This document shows positions 1 to 5,594 of a stretch of DNA of 9,508 nt, piece by piece. The notes under the pieces are model-generated. The model did no database searches and was not told the origin of the DNA. It worked only from the letters and a program-made list of their open reading frames with translations. Position 1 is the first letter of the stretch. Every line of letters begins with the position of its first letter. The translations under genes and the position numbers were made by a program. Source of the DNA: an uncultured Clostridia bacterium (lineage in GTDB: Bacteria; Bacillota; Clostridia; Oscillospirales; CAG-272); the NCBI GenBank assembly GCA_947304475.1, contig CAMZBE010000031.1, positions 1 to 9,508 on the forward strand, read 5' to 3'.

Positions 1-865
1 TCAACTCGTTCTTGAGTTTCATGTAAACGATCCCGGCGATGATCACGCAGACCGTCGAGAAGATCGGCAAGATCGCCGAACTCATGATCGCGGCGACGCT
101 GCCGAGGTTATATGTATCTTGCAACAGTTCCGGCATCCAGTTCGTCACACCGTCGCGGAGCAGACCGTGGGCGATCACGACGATATAGAGCAGCGGGAGC
201 CCCGCCGCCAGAATGATCGGCAAAGCGGAGGACTTTTTCTTCTCTTCCGCGCCGGATTCGCGTGCTTCGGCGCTCAGCGCGCGTTTGAGCAGCCCCGCCG
301 ACGGAATGGTCCGGACCGACAGCACCCAGACGACGCCCGCCGCGACCTCGGCAACCCCCGAGAACCAGAACGCGAGCCGCCACGAGAGAAGAACGATACT
401 GACCGGCACAACGGCGAGATAGATCAGCACGATCCCGACGTTGCTGGCGATCGACACCCAGACGATTCCCTTCTGGAACCCGTCGTCGGTCATATCGCAG
501 GTCATCTGCCGCACGAGCGACGGCCAGATCATGGCTTTGCACACGCCGTTCAGAAACCACGCGGCGCAGATCAGGGGCAGACTCGTCGCGGAGCCGACGG
601 CGATATTGCACGCCCCCGCGCCGATAAGTCCGACGAACACGACAAACCGCGGCGGCACGCGGTCGCCGATAAAGCCCATCACGATCTGTCCGAACCCGTA
701 GGAGATCGCCATCAAGGTCAGCGCAAGCCCGAGCATCGCCTTGGCGTTTCCGCCGAAGGCGTCGATCATCTCGATCTTTGCCGCCGCCAGGTTGTACCGT
801 CCGAGATACTCGACGAGGTAGATCACCGAGGCCAGGACGGTCATCCTACGGTCGATGCGTGTCAT
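1..865 (-). CDS. MFS transporter, organophosphate:phosphate antiporter (GlpT/UhpT)-like, 3' end outside window
   Basis: Seen: 288 codons read leftward and leave the window without a stop, so the C-terminal part is missing. The protein begins MTRIDRRMTVLASVIYLVEY and is strongly hydrophobic with repeated membrane segments. A charged cytoplasmic loop at about residues 185-213 separates the two halves. The segment ISYGFGQIVMGFIGDR (about 54-69) matches the TM2 and loop 2-3 signature of GlpT. Arg23 in YLGRYN and Arg237 in LLRDGVTNW line up by eye with the two phosphate-binding arginines of E. coli GlpT (YLVRKNF and LLRYGILDW). Family knowledge: such proteins exchange phosphate for glycerol-3-phosphate or sugar phosphates across the cytoplasmic membrane. 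The exact substrate cannot be told. Start: ATG at 865 has only a weak GGGA upstream. An in-frame GTG at 895 has GAGG six bases before it and would add 10 residues. Its promoter lies at 956-984. It points the same way as the upstream kdpG operon but is separated from it by two terminators. Confidence 0.85.
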   Translation of the reverse strand, partial: MTRIDRRMTVLASVIYLVEYLGRYNLAAAKIEMIDAFGGNAKAMLGLALTLMAISYGFGQIVMGFIGDRVPPRFVVFVGLIGAGACNIAVGSATSLPLICAAWFLNGVCKAMIWPSLVRQMTCDMTDDGFQKGIVWVSIASNVGIVLIYLAVVPVSIVLLSWRLAFWFSGVAEVAAGVVWVLSVRTIPSAGLLKRALSAEARESGAEEKKKSSALPIILAAGLPLLYIVVIAHGLLRDGVTNWMPELLQDTYNLGSVAAIMSSAILPIFSTVCVIIAGIVYMKLKNEL

Positions 866-913
866 ATGCGGTTTTCCCAGTTGCGTTCCGTTCACCGCAA
901 TCCTCACAATCTA

Positions 914-929
914 TGTCGGTCACCCGACA
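914..929. promoter_or_regulatory. Inverted repeat in the transporter leader
   Basis: TGTCGG and CCGACA are perfect 6-bp arms around a 4-base centre (920-923). The site lies about 20 nt downstream of the predicted transcription start of the MFS gene and 18-48 nt before its possible start codons. It could be a repressor operator or an mRNA hairpin; the sequence alone does not decide. Confidence 0.4.
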
Positions 930-955
930 GCCATAACGAAAAAATGTAGATTTTT

Positions 956-984
956 ATTATACCATTCTTGCGCAGGCTTTGCAA
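956..984 (-). promoter_or_regulatory. Sigma-70/SigA-type promoter of the MFS transporter gene
   Basis: Read on the minus strand there is TTGCAA (-35, 984-979, four of six consensus bases), a 17-bp spacer, and a perfect TATAAT (-10, 961-956). Transcription would start near 949. Immediately upstream on the same strand (994-1020) is a run that is almost all A, broken by single Gs, in the position of an UP element that binds the RNA polymerase alpha subunit. This could offset the imperfect -35. Confidence 0.75.
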
Positions 985-1066
985 CAGTTTTGACTTCTTT
1001 TTTCTTTTTTTTCTTTTTTTGCGCGCTTCTTGCATACCCGGATTGAAAGAAACGCCAAAAGGCAAA

Positions 1067-1083
1067 ACGGGCAATCCGCCCGT
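1067..1083 (-). terminator. Weak terminator-like hairpin
   Basis: ACGGGC and GCCCGT pair around a 5-base loop. On the minus strand the stem is followed by only TTTT, then GCC and another TTTT. It would be a third, weaker stop between the KDPG aldolase operon and the MFS promoter. The short T tract makes this tentative. The rest of 1021-1163 shows no gene or clear signal. Confidence 0.25.
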
Positions 1084-1163
1084 CCCGCCCTTTCTCTGCG
1101 TGCGATCAAGCAGGCGGGTGCCGACCTCTCGATCGCCGTCGTTCCCCGCGAAACGGTCTGACG

Positions 1164-1305
1164 AAAACGGCGGTAGAAAAAGCGAAAAAAGGAAGAAGCC
1201 CAACGGGGTTTCTTCCTTTTTTTATCCACGCAAGGAAAGCGGTCGTACGATCGGCTGCTTTAATCTTCTTTTTCGCTTTTTCGGTCTGCCCTTTTTTGCA
1301 GCCCC
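1164..1305. repeat. Structured intergenic repeat, copy 1
   Basis: This 142-bp block recurs at 1385-1527 with two substitutions (1245 G to T, 1248 C to T) and one inserted G in a T run. From left to right it holds: a 14-base arm GAAAAAGCGAAAAA (1176-1189); a terminator hairpin (1191-1216) with flanking A and T runs; a second hairpin (1236-1261, ten pairs including two G-U, loop TACGAT); and the inverted arm TTTTTCGCTTTTTC (1269-1282). There is no coding potential beyond lysine-rich chance frames. No target-site duplication is obvious at the ends, so a mobile origin is not shown; a local duplication is just as likely. Confidence 0.9.
1185..1223. terminator. Bidirectional Rho-independent terminator in repeat copy 1
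   Basis: GGAAGAAGCCC (1191-1201) pairs with GGGTTTCTTCC (1206-1216) around the loop AACG, giving 11 pairs with one G-U. Seven Ts follow (1217-1223), and six As precede (1185-1190), so it can act in both directions. On the minus strand the G-U becomes an A-C mismatch. It backs up copy 2 in shielding the MFS gene from transcription arriving from the aldolase operon. Confidence 0.85.
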
Positions 1306-1344
1306 ACGGGCAGGGGCTCGAAAAAAAAGAGGCAGAAGCGTCGC

Positions 1345-1387
1345 TTTGCGTGCTCGTCGCCGTACAGGCGTACGGCAGAGACGCAAA
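1345..1387. other. Long imperfect hairpin between the repeat copies
   Basis: Nested arms: TTTGCGT (1345-1351) with ACGCAAA (1381-1387), CTC (1353-1355) with GAG (1378-1380), and GCCGTAC (1359-1365) with GTACGGC (1370-1376). The loop is AGGC, and there are bulges of one and three bases on the left and one on the right. This gives about 17 base pairs in 43 bases. No T run follows closely, so it is not a simple terminator. It could be an RNA stem, a small RNA domain or a protein site. No family is recognised. Confidence 0.5.
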
Positions 1388-1527
1388 ACGGCGGTAGAAA
1401 AAGCGAAAAAAGGAAGAAGCCCAACGGGGTTTCTTCCTTTTTTTATCCACGCAAGGAAAGCGGTCTTATGATCGGCTGCTTTAATCTTCTTTTTCGCTTT
1501 TTCGGTCTGCCCTTTGTTTGCAGCCCC
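1385..1527. repeat. Structured intergenic repeat, copy 2
   Basis: Second copy of the 1164-1305 element, 143 bp, starting 221 bp after copy 1 and leaving 79 bp between the copies. It ends three bases from the stop codon of the aldolase gene (stop at 1531-1533). The two substitutions sit in the second hairpin (1457-1482), where they break its last pair and change its loop. The terminator stem and the 14-base inverted arms (1397-1410 and 1490-1503) are unchanged. Confidence 0.9.
1406..1444. terminator. Bidirectional terminator in repeat copy 2; end of the minus-strand aldolase operon
   Basis: Same 11-pair stem as in copy 1 (arms 1412-1422 and 1427-1437, loop AACG), with TTTTTTT at 1438-1444 and AAAAAA at 1406-1411. 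For the minus-strand operon the stem starts about 94 nt beyond the aldolase stop codon and is followed by TTTTTT. It is the first strong terminator that operon meets. Confidence 0.85.
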
Positions 1528-1530
1528 TGA

Positions 1531-2493
1531 TTATTTCTGGACTACGTGGAACGCAAACCCGAGTATCTCGTCCTTGAAGTAAAAGAACTTCGGCTTGCCG
1601 TTGTCGGCGTAGGTGATCGAGGTCTCGTCGATCTCGAATCCCTGCCGCTTGAAGTACGCCATCGCCCGGTCGACGAAGTTGGTCTTGATCCCGATGTGTC
1701 CGTTCTTTCCGGGCCCCTTCGACATCATGACTTCAAAGGGAACGCCCGCGAAGTAACTCTTACTGGTTTCGCGGACCGGGAGACCGAACATGGTCTCGAG
1801 CAGTTTCGCCGCGCGGAGCGCCTCTTCCCTGTTTTCGGAGTTGATCCCGACGTGCGCGAACTCGAAGCCGAGCATGGCGCGGACGGCGCCGCGCGTCAGT
1901 TCGGTGATCTCGTCCCACTTCTTATCGCGGATCAGGTCGTCCTTTACCATGAAACTGCCGCCGCAGCAGATGATCTTGTCAAACTGCAGGTAAGAGAGCA
2001 GGTTTTCGGCGTTGATCCCGCCGGTGGGCATGAAGCGCATCGCGCCGTAGGGCGCCGACATGGCTTTCAGCATTTTGAGCCCGCCGACCGCTTCCGCCGG
2101 GAAGAACTTGACGGTATCCAGCCCGAGTTCGATCGCCTGCTCGATATCCGAGGGATTGGCGGTGCCCGGAATGATCGGAATATTCTTGGATTTGCAGTAG
2201 GCGACGGTCTTGGGGTTCAATCCGGGGCTGACGATCATCTTCGCCCCCGCGGCGACGGCGGCGTCGACCTGCGCGGCGTTCAGCACCGTGCCGGCAAGCA
2301 CCAGCATCTCGGGAAACGAGTCGGTGATCTTCTTGATCGCCTCGGCGGCGCAGGAGGTACGGAAGGTGATCTCCGCGGCGGGAAGTCCGCCGTCGATCAG
2401 CGCCTTCGCCAGCGGGATCGCGTCGTCGGGATTGCTGATCTTGATGACGGGGATCACGCCCAGTTCGTACACTTTTTGTTCGAGTTCGGTCAT
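1531..2493 (-). CDS. eda: KHG/KDPG aldolase fused to a C-terminal VOC (glyoxalase-like) domain
   Basis: The 320-residue protein has two parts. Residues 1 to about 208 are a class I KDPG/KHG aldolase, a cytoplasmic TIM barrel that splits 2-keto-3-deoxy-6-phosphogluconate to pyruvate and glyceraldehyde-3-phosphate, or 4-hydroxy-2-oxoglutarate to pyruvate and glyoxylate. Visible sites are Glu41 and Arg45 in EITFRT, Thr69 in AGTVLN, the Schiff-base Lys129 in TVKFFPAE, and the phosphate-binding PTGGI (156-160). Residues about 209-320 form a VOC-type domain with paired modules. His214, Glu254, His266 and His316 sit where such folds place metal ligands (inference). Normal aldolases are about 205-215 residues, so the extra 110 residues are a real added domain, which I recall from clostridial homologues. 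Start: ATG with AAAGGAG (2505-2511) 11 nt upstream. It lies 38 nt after the O-antigen ligase-like gene and is last in the operon. Confidence 0.93.
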   Translation of the reverse strand: MTELEQKVYELGVIPVIKISNPDDAIPLAKALIDGGLPAAEITFRTSCAAEAIKKITDSFPEMLVLAGTVLNAAQVDAAVAAGAKMIVSPGLNPKTVAYCKSKNIPIIPGTANPSDIEQAIELGLDTVKFFPAEAVGGLKMLKAMSAPYGAMRFMPTGGINAENLLSYLQFDKIICCGGSFMVKDDLIRDKKWDEITELTRGAVRAMLGFEFAHVGINSENREEALRAAKLLETMFGLPVRETSKSYFAGVPFEVMMSKGPGKNGHIGIKTNFVDRAMAYFKRQGFEIDETSITYADNGKPKFFYFKDEILGFAFHVVQK

Positions 2494-2531
2494 GGTATTC
2501 TATTCTCCTTTGGGGTGGTTGAAATGCAAAG

Positions 2532-3941
2532 TCAGACGTTCTCGCCCCATTCGGGCGCGAGCAGACGCGCCGTCCGCTCGGTTTCGTCGAGTTGTTCGAG
2601 CATGACGAAGACGGCGATCGCCATCACGGCGTACGGGAACGGACAGAACTCGCCGGGATTGAGTTGCGACATTAAAAACAGTCCGATATAAGACAGCCCG
2701 AGCGTCGAGCGCACCGGACCTTTCTTCCGACGGAAGATCAAGGTCGAGCGCAGAAGGATCTGGAGCAGGTAGGCAAAGAACCCGACCAACCCCATCGAGG
2801 CGAAGATCTGCGGGAAGTACATATGGAACCAGCAGAGCGCCCCCTGCTTCGGTTGATAGATCTCGTCGAGCGCGTGGTTGCGGAGCCCGATCCCGAAGAT
2901 GGGATGTTCGCGGAACTCGCGGAACGCGATCTCGAGCGCCTCCATACGGAACTCGTGAGGGTTGACCGCGCCGAAATTCGGGTGGGCGGTCACGAACCAG
3001 TTAATCCCGATCAGCGCGAGCAGGATCAAAAACGGTCCCGAAAACGTTCCGATCTTTTTCGAGATCGTCCCGCAGTAGCGCAGCCAGAACAGGTAGCAGA
3101 GGACCAGTTCGACCGCCCCGAGCAGAATACCGGCGCGGGATCCGCTGGTCACGATGGCGAGGAAGAAGACGAAGCAGGAGAGAATATGCACGGGATGCTG
3201 CTTCAGGGCGTACCAGACCGGGAAGGGCATCGCGAGCATCAAAATCGTCGAATAGTTGTTCGACGGTTGATACCCGGCGGAAAGCAGGTTTTCAAACACC
3301 CGGGCGAAGAAGGTCGGTTCCGAGGGGTTGTCCCGGACCGTATAAAGCAGAATGACGACGCACGAGAGAATCCCGATCAGGTACATCGCCGGCGCGATAC
3401 GCCCGAAAATCCCGTAAACGTTGAATCGCGAGAAGCGCGATTTCAGGAGCAGATAGATCAGGACCATTCCGACGCCGAGCGTCAGGACGTAGAAGAGCGA
3501 CATCGGGGAGAGCAGATCGCCGCGGGCGATGTACCCCGTCCCGCCGAGCATCAGGGCGACCGTAATCGCGACCTGCCCGAAGAAGGTGCGCCCGATCTTC
3601 ATCTTCTCCCGGAAGACGATCAGGTTGTAGATAAAAGCGACGAGAAAGACCGGTACAACCCAGGCGTACCGGATAAACGTATGAAAACTGTCGTAGCAGG
3701 GGAGCACGATGCAGGAGAGCAGCAGAAGCGGAAACGCGGGGATTGACAGATCCGAACAGAAGACCAGTTCCAGAGACGCGATCAGGGCGAACGCGACGGC
3801 TCCGGCGACGTACCATCTGAACCAGACGAACGCAAGCGCCAGAAGAAAGAGCAGCGCCATCACCGTGAACGAACCGAATATTCCGTTGAACCGATACCCG
3901 CGGGATCGCGTCCCGGATACCGGGGTTTCACCTGGAAACAC
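2532..3941 (-). CDS. O-antigen ligase/polymerase-like integral membrane protein
   Basis: A 469-residue protein with about a dozen hydrophobic segments from residue 28 onward. Two Wzy_C/WaaL-family signatures are visible: SGSRAG at 266-271 inside a membrane segment, and EHPIFGIG at 345-352 in the large outside loop, followed by His373 in FHMYFPQIFASMGLVGF, which matches the family's H-x-x-x-L-x-x-x-G pattern. Family members join or polymerise lipid-linked glycans at the outer face of the cytoplasmic membrane. In a Bacillota-like cell the product would be a capsule, teichoic or cell-wall polysaccharide, but no glycosyltransferases are nearby, so the substrate is unknown. Start: GTG at 3941 is chosen because AAAGGAG (3956-3950) lies 8 nt upstream. 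The same frame is open further upstream to 4019, which would overlap the CYTH gene and is not needed. ATG at 3860 (residue 28) has no ribosome site. Spacing is 37 nt after the CYTH gene and 38 nt before the aldolase. Confidence 0.85.
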   Translation of the reverse strand: MFPGETPVSGTRSRGYRFNGIFGSFTVMALLFLLALAFVWFRWYVAGAVAFALIASLELVFCSDLSIPAFPLLLLSCIVLPCYDSFHTFIRYAWVVPVFLVAFIYNLIVFREKMKIGRTFFGQVAITVALMLGGTGYIARGDLLSPMSLFYVLTLGVGMVLIYLLLKSRFSRFNVYGIFGRIAPAMYLIGILSCVVILLYTVRDNPSEPTFFARVFENLLSAGYQPSNNYSTILMLAMPFPVWYALKQHPVHILSCFVFFLAIVTSGSRAGILLGAVELVLCYLFWLRYCGTISKKIGTFSGPFLILLALIGINWFVTAHPNFGAVNPHEFRMEALEIAFREFREHPIFGIGLRNHALDEIYQPKQGALCWFHMYFPQIFASMGLVGFFAYLLQILLRSTLIFRRKKGPVRSTLGLSYIGLFLMSQLNPGEFCPFPYAVMAIAVFVMLEQLDETERTARLLAPEWGENV

Positions 3942-3949
3942 GCCTGGAT

Positions 3950-3956
3950 CTCCTTT
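3950..3956 (-). promoter_or_regulatory. Ribosome binding site that fixes a GTG start
   Basis: AAAGGAG on the minus strand, 8 nt before GTG 3941-3939. It sets the start of the O-antigen ligase-like gene 26 codons inside the longest open frame and leaves a normal 37-nt intergenic gap. Confidence 0.8.
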
Positions 3957-3978
3957 CGATAGAATGATACGGCGACCG

Positions 3979-4506
3979 TCAGAGGGCGGCGTCGGGTTCC
4001 GGCGGGATACGCCGGGCAAGATTGCGGTTGGTGTACGCGGCTTTCCCGGTCACCTCGCGGATCACCGTAAGGAAGGGCGGAATGGGTGCGTGCGCCGCCG
4101 CGTCGGAGAGTTCGGTCTCCAGAATCGCGACTTTTTCCCAAAAGGGATAGACGTCCACCTCGTAGACCTGTCCGTCAAGCGGGAACGCGTACCGCGTCTT
4201 CTCAACCGTGTTCAGCGCGGGATCGCGCCGGGAGAGGAGAGAGCGGTAAGCCGTTTCGTCGATCGTCTCCTCGTCTTCCCTTGCCTCGACCTTCGAGAGC
4301 CGGATCTTCACCGTATGGGTGTACTCGGTCCGATCGGGAAAACGGCGAAGCCGGATTCGCTCGGTCGCGCCGGGGGCGGGATCGGGCAGATATGTCTGCC
4401 GAATCTCGGAGACGACGCAGCCGGGGAGCGCGGAAAGCGCCGCGAGATCGGGCATTCCGATCAGGTACTTTCGCTCGATCTCCAGAGGAATTCCACCCGA
4501 CTGCAT
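3979..4506 (-). CDS. CYTH domain protein (triphosphate tunnel metalloenzyme family)
   Basis: A 175-residue cytoplasmic protein with the whole CYTH fold signature: the N-terminal ExExK motif (Glu9, Glu11, Lys13 in LEIERKYLI), RIRLRR (Arg50, Arg52, Arg54), the strand YTHTVK ending in Lys67, KTRY (103-106), YEVDVY (Glu116, Asp118), and the late acidic strand ILETEL (Glu130, Glu132). Known relatives bind a triphosphate in a beta-barrel tunnel with Mg2+ or Mn2+ and include tripolyphosphatases, thiamine triphosphatases and class IV adenylate cyclases. Bacterial proteins of this size are most often inorganic tripolyphosphatases, but the substrate cannot be assigned from sequence. Start: ATG 4506, with GGAGG 10 nt upstream and the ExExK motif close to the N-terminus as usual. 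It is first in the operon and about 26 nt from the predicted transcription start. Confidence 0.9.
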   Translation of the reverse strand: MQSGGIPLEIERKYLIGMPDLAALSALPGCVVSEIRQTYLPDPAPGATERIRLRRFPDRTEYTHTVKIRLSKVEAREDEETIDETAYRSLLSRRDPALNTVEKTRYAFPLDGQVYEVDVYPFWEKVAILETELSDAAAHAPIPPFLTVIREVTGKAAYTNRNLARRIPPEPDAAL

Positions 4507-4538
4507 AGCCCTTTTCCCTCCGATAATCTCTTTTATTC

Positions 4539-4567
4539 ATTTTAGCACACTCACGCGCGAATGTCAA
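4539..4567 (-). promoter_or_regulatory. Promoter of the CYTH - O-antigen ligase-like - aldolase operon
   Basis: On the minus strand there is a perfect TTGACA (-35, 4567-4562), a 17-bp spacer and TAAAAT (-10, 4544-4539, five of six consensus bases). Predicted start near 4532. Just upstream of the -35, TTTCGGCGAAA (4571-4581) is a small palindrome that could be an operator. The -35 boxes of this promoter and the divergent nfn promoter are 78 bp apart. Confidence 0.85.
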
Positions 4568-4645
4568 CGGTTTCGGCGAAAGTGATCCGATCCGACCGCT
4601 TTTTCGTTTTTTGCCCTGCGGACGCCGAAAATCGTGCCGTCGTAC

Positions 4646-4675
4646 TTGACAAAAAGGGGTGTGATTTGGTATAAT
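4646..4675 (+). promoter_or_regulatory. Promoter of the nfnA operon
   Basis: Perfect TTGACA (4646-4651) and perfect TATAAT (4670-4675) with an 18-bp spacer. Transcription should begin near 4682, leaving a leader of about 54 nt before nfnA. Confidence 0.9.
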
Positions 4676-4695
4676 GATTTTTAATATTTTACCCG

Positions 4696-4716
4696 CGGCT
4701 CCGCCCGCCGGAGCCG
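4696..4716 (+). promoter_or_regulatory. GC-rich hairpin in the nfnA leader
   Basis: CGGCTCC (4696-4702) pairs perfectly with GGAGCCG (4710-4716) around a 7-base loop. The stem ends 7 nt before the ribosome site GAAAGGA (4724-4730). No T run follows, so it is not an intrinsic terminator. It may stabilise the mRNA end or affect translation. It does not resemble a riboswitch class I know. Confidence 0.5.
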
Positions 4717-4735
4717 GTCGGAAGAAAGGAAACCC

Positions 4736-5581
4736 ATGTACCGCATCACAGAAAAACGGAGTTTGAACCCCACCGTGACCATGATGGAAATCGAGGCGCC
4801 CTACGTCGCCGCGTCCGCCCGCCCCGGGCAGTTCGTGATCCTTCGCGTGGACGAGGGCGGAGAACGCATCCCCCTGACCGTCGCCGGATACGACCGGGAG
4901 AAGGGGACCGTCCGCATCATCTTCCAGATCGTCGGCGCCACCACGTCGGCGCTGAACCGGAAGAACGTCGGGGACACCATTCCCGATTTCGCCGGCCCGC
5001 TCGGCAAACCGACCGAGGTTGAAGGGCTGAAAAAGGTCTGCGTCGTCGGGGGCGGCGTCGGCTGCGCGATCGCGCTTCCCATCGCCGAGGAACTCCACCG
5101 TCTGGGGTGCGAAGTGCATACCGTCATCGGCTTCCGCTCCAAGGATCTTTTGATCCTTGAAGACGAGTTTGCCGCCGTTTCCGACCGTCTTGCCGTCATG
5201 ACCGACGACGGGAGCGCGGGACGGCAGGGCGTAGTCACGCTCCCGCTCGGCGAATGGCTCTCCGCCGGCGAGAACTACGACGAGATCATCACGATCGGTC
5301 CCCTGATCATGATGAAGTTCGTGGTCGCCACGGCGAAACCCTTCGGCGTCCCGACCGTCGTTTCGATGAACCCCATCATGATCGACGGGACGGGGATGTG
5401 CGGCGGCTGCCGCCTGACCGTCGGGGGCGAGACCAAGTTCGCCTGCGTCGACGGACCGGATTTCGACGGCTACCAGATCGATTTCGACGAGGCGATGAGC
5501 CGCTCGACCATGTACCGCGATTTCGAGGCGGTGCGCCGTGAAGAGGAGTGCAACCTCTACCGGGACGCGAACAACAAGTAA
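4736..5581 (+). CDS. nfnA: NADH-dependent ferredoxin:NADP oxidoreductase, small subunit (NfnA)
   Basis: A 281-residue cytoplasmic flavoprotein of the ferredoxin-NADP reductase/PyrK type. Domains: an FAD-binding beta barrel (about 1-95, with RIPLT at 44-48 as the flavin motif), a nucleotide-binding domain (about 98-210, with VVGGGVGCA at 103-111 and GPLIMMK at 188-194), and a C-terminal [2Fe-2S] site. The cluster motif reads Asp217-x4-Cys222-x2-Cys225-x11-Cys237. An Asp in place of the first Cys is, as I recall, the feature that marks Nfn small subunits off from PyrK, which has four Cys. Known role: with NfnB it couples NADH and reduced ferredoxin to make NADPH, or the reverse, by flavin-based electron bifurcation. 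A sulfide dehydrogenase (SudB) label is the main alternative name for the same family. Start: ATG 4736 with GAAAGGA five nt upstream. nfnB follows after 13 nt. Confidence 0.92.
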   Translation: MYRITEKRSLNPTVTMMEIEAPYVAASARPGQFVILRVDEGGERIPLTVAGYDREKGTVRIIFQIVGATTSALNRKNVGDTIPDFAGPLGKPTEVEGLKKVCVVGGGVGCAIALPIAEELHRLGCEVHTVIGFRSKDLLILEDEFAAVSDRLAVMTDDGSAGRQGVVTLPLGEWLSAGENYDEIITIGPLIMMKFVVATAKPFGVPTVVSMNPIMIDGTGMCGGCRLTVGGETKFACVDGPDFDGYQIDFDEAMSRSTMYRDFEAVRREEECNLYRDANNK

Positions 5582-5594
5582 GGGGGCGGACGAA

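Noticed and set aside
119..949. 276-codon plus-strand open frame at the left end
   Set aside because: Antisense to the MFS transporter, whose membrane pattern and GlpT-like arginines are clear; the plus-strand product is Arg/Asp/His-rich without motifs.
1021..1163. A tRNA or small structured RNA gene
   Set aside because: No cloverleaf, T-arm consensus or CCA end could be found on either strand.
957..1450. Short lysine- and arginine-rich open frames on both strands, two of which begin with the same residues MDKKRKKPRWASSFFRFF
   Set aside because: The shared start is the translated repeat element itself. The frames run through terminator hairpins and poly-A/T tracts, and lack ribosome sites and any family resemblance.
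1164..1527. A CRISPR array or an insertion sequence
   Set aside because: Only two copies of 142/143 bp with one 79-bp spacer, no cas or transposase gene, and no visible target duplication.
1546..2691. 381-codon plus-strand open frame opposite the aldolase gene
   Set aside because: A shadow of the aldolase reading frame: the translation shows no domain, and there is no promoter or ribosome site.
4682..4735. A riboswitch in the nfnA leader
   Set aside because: The leader is only about 54 nt with one simple hairpin and no terminator, too short for known classes.
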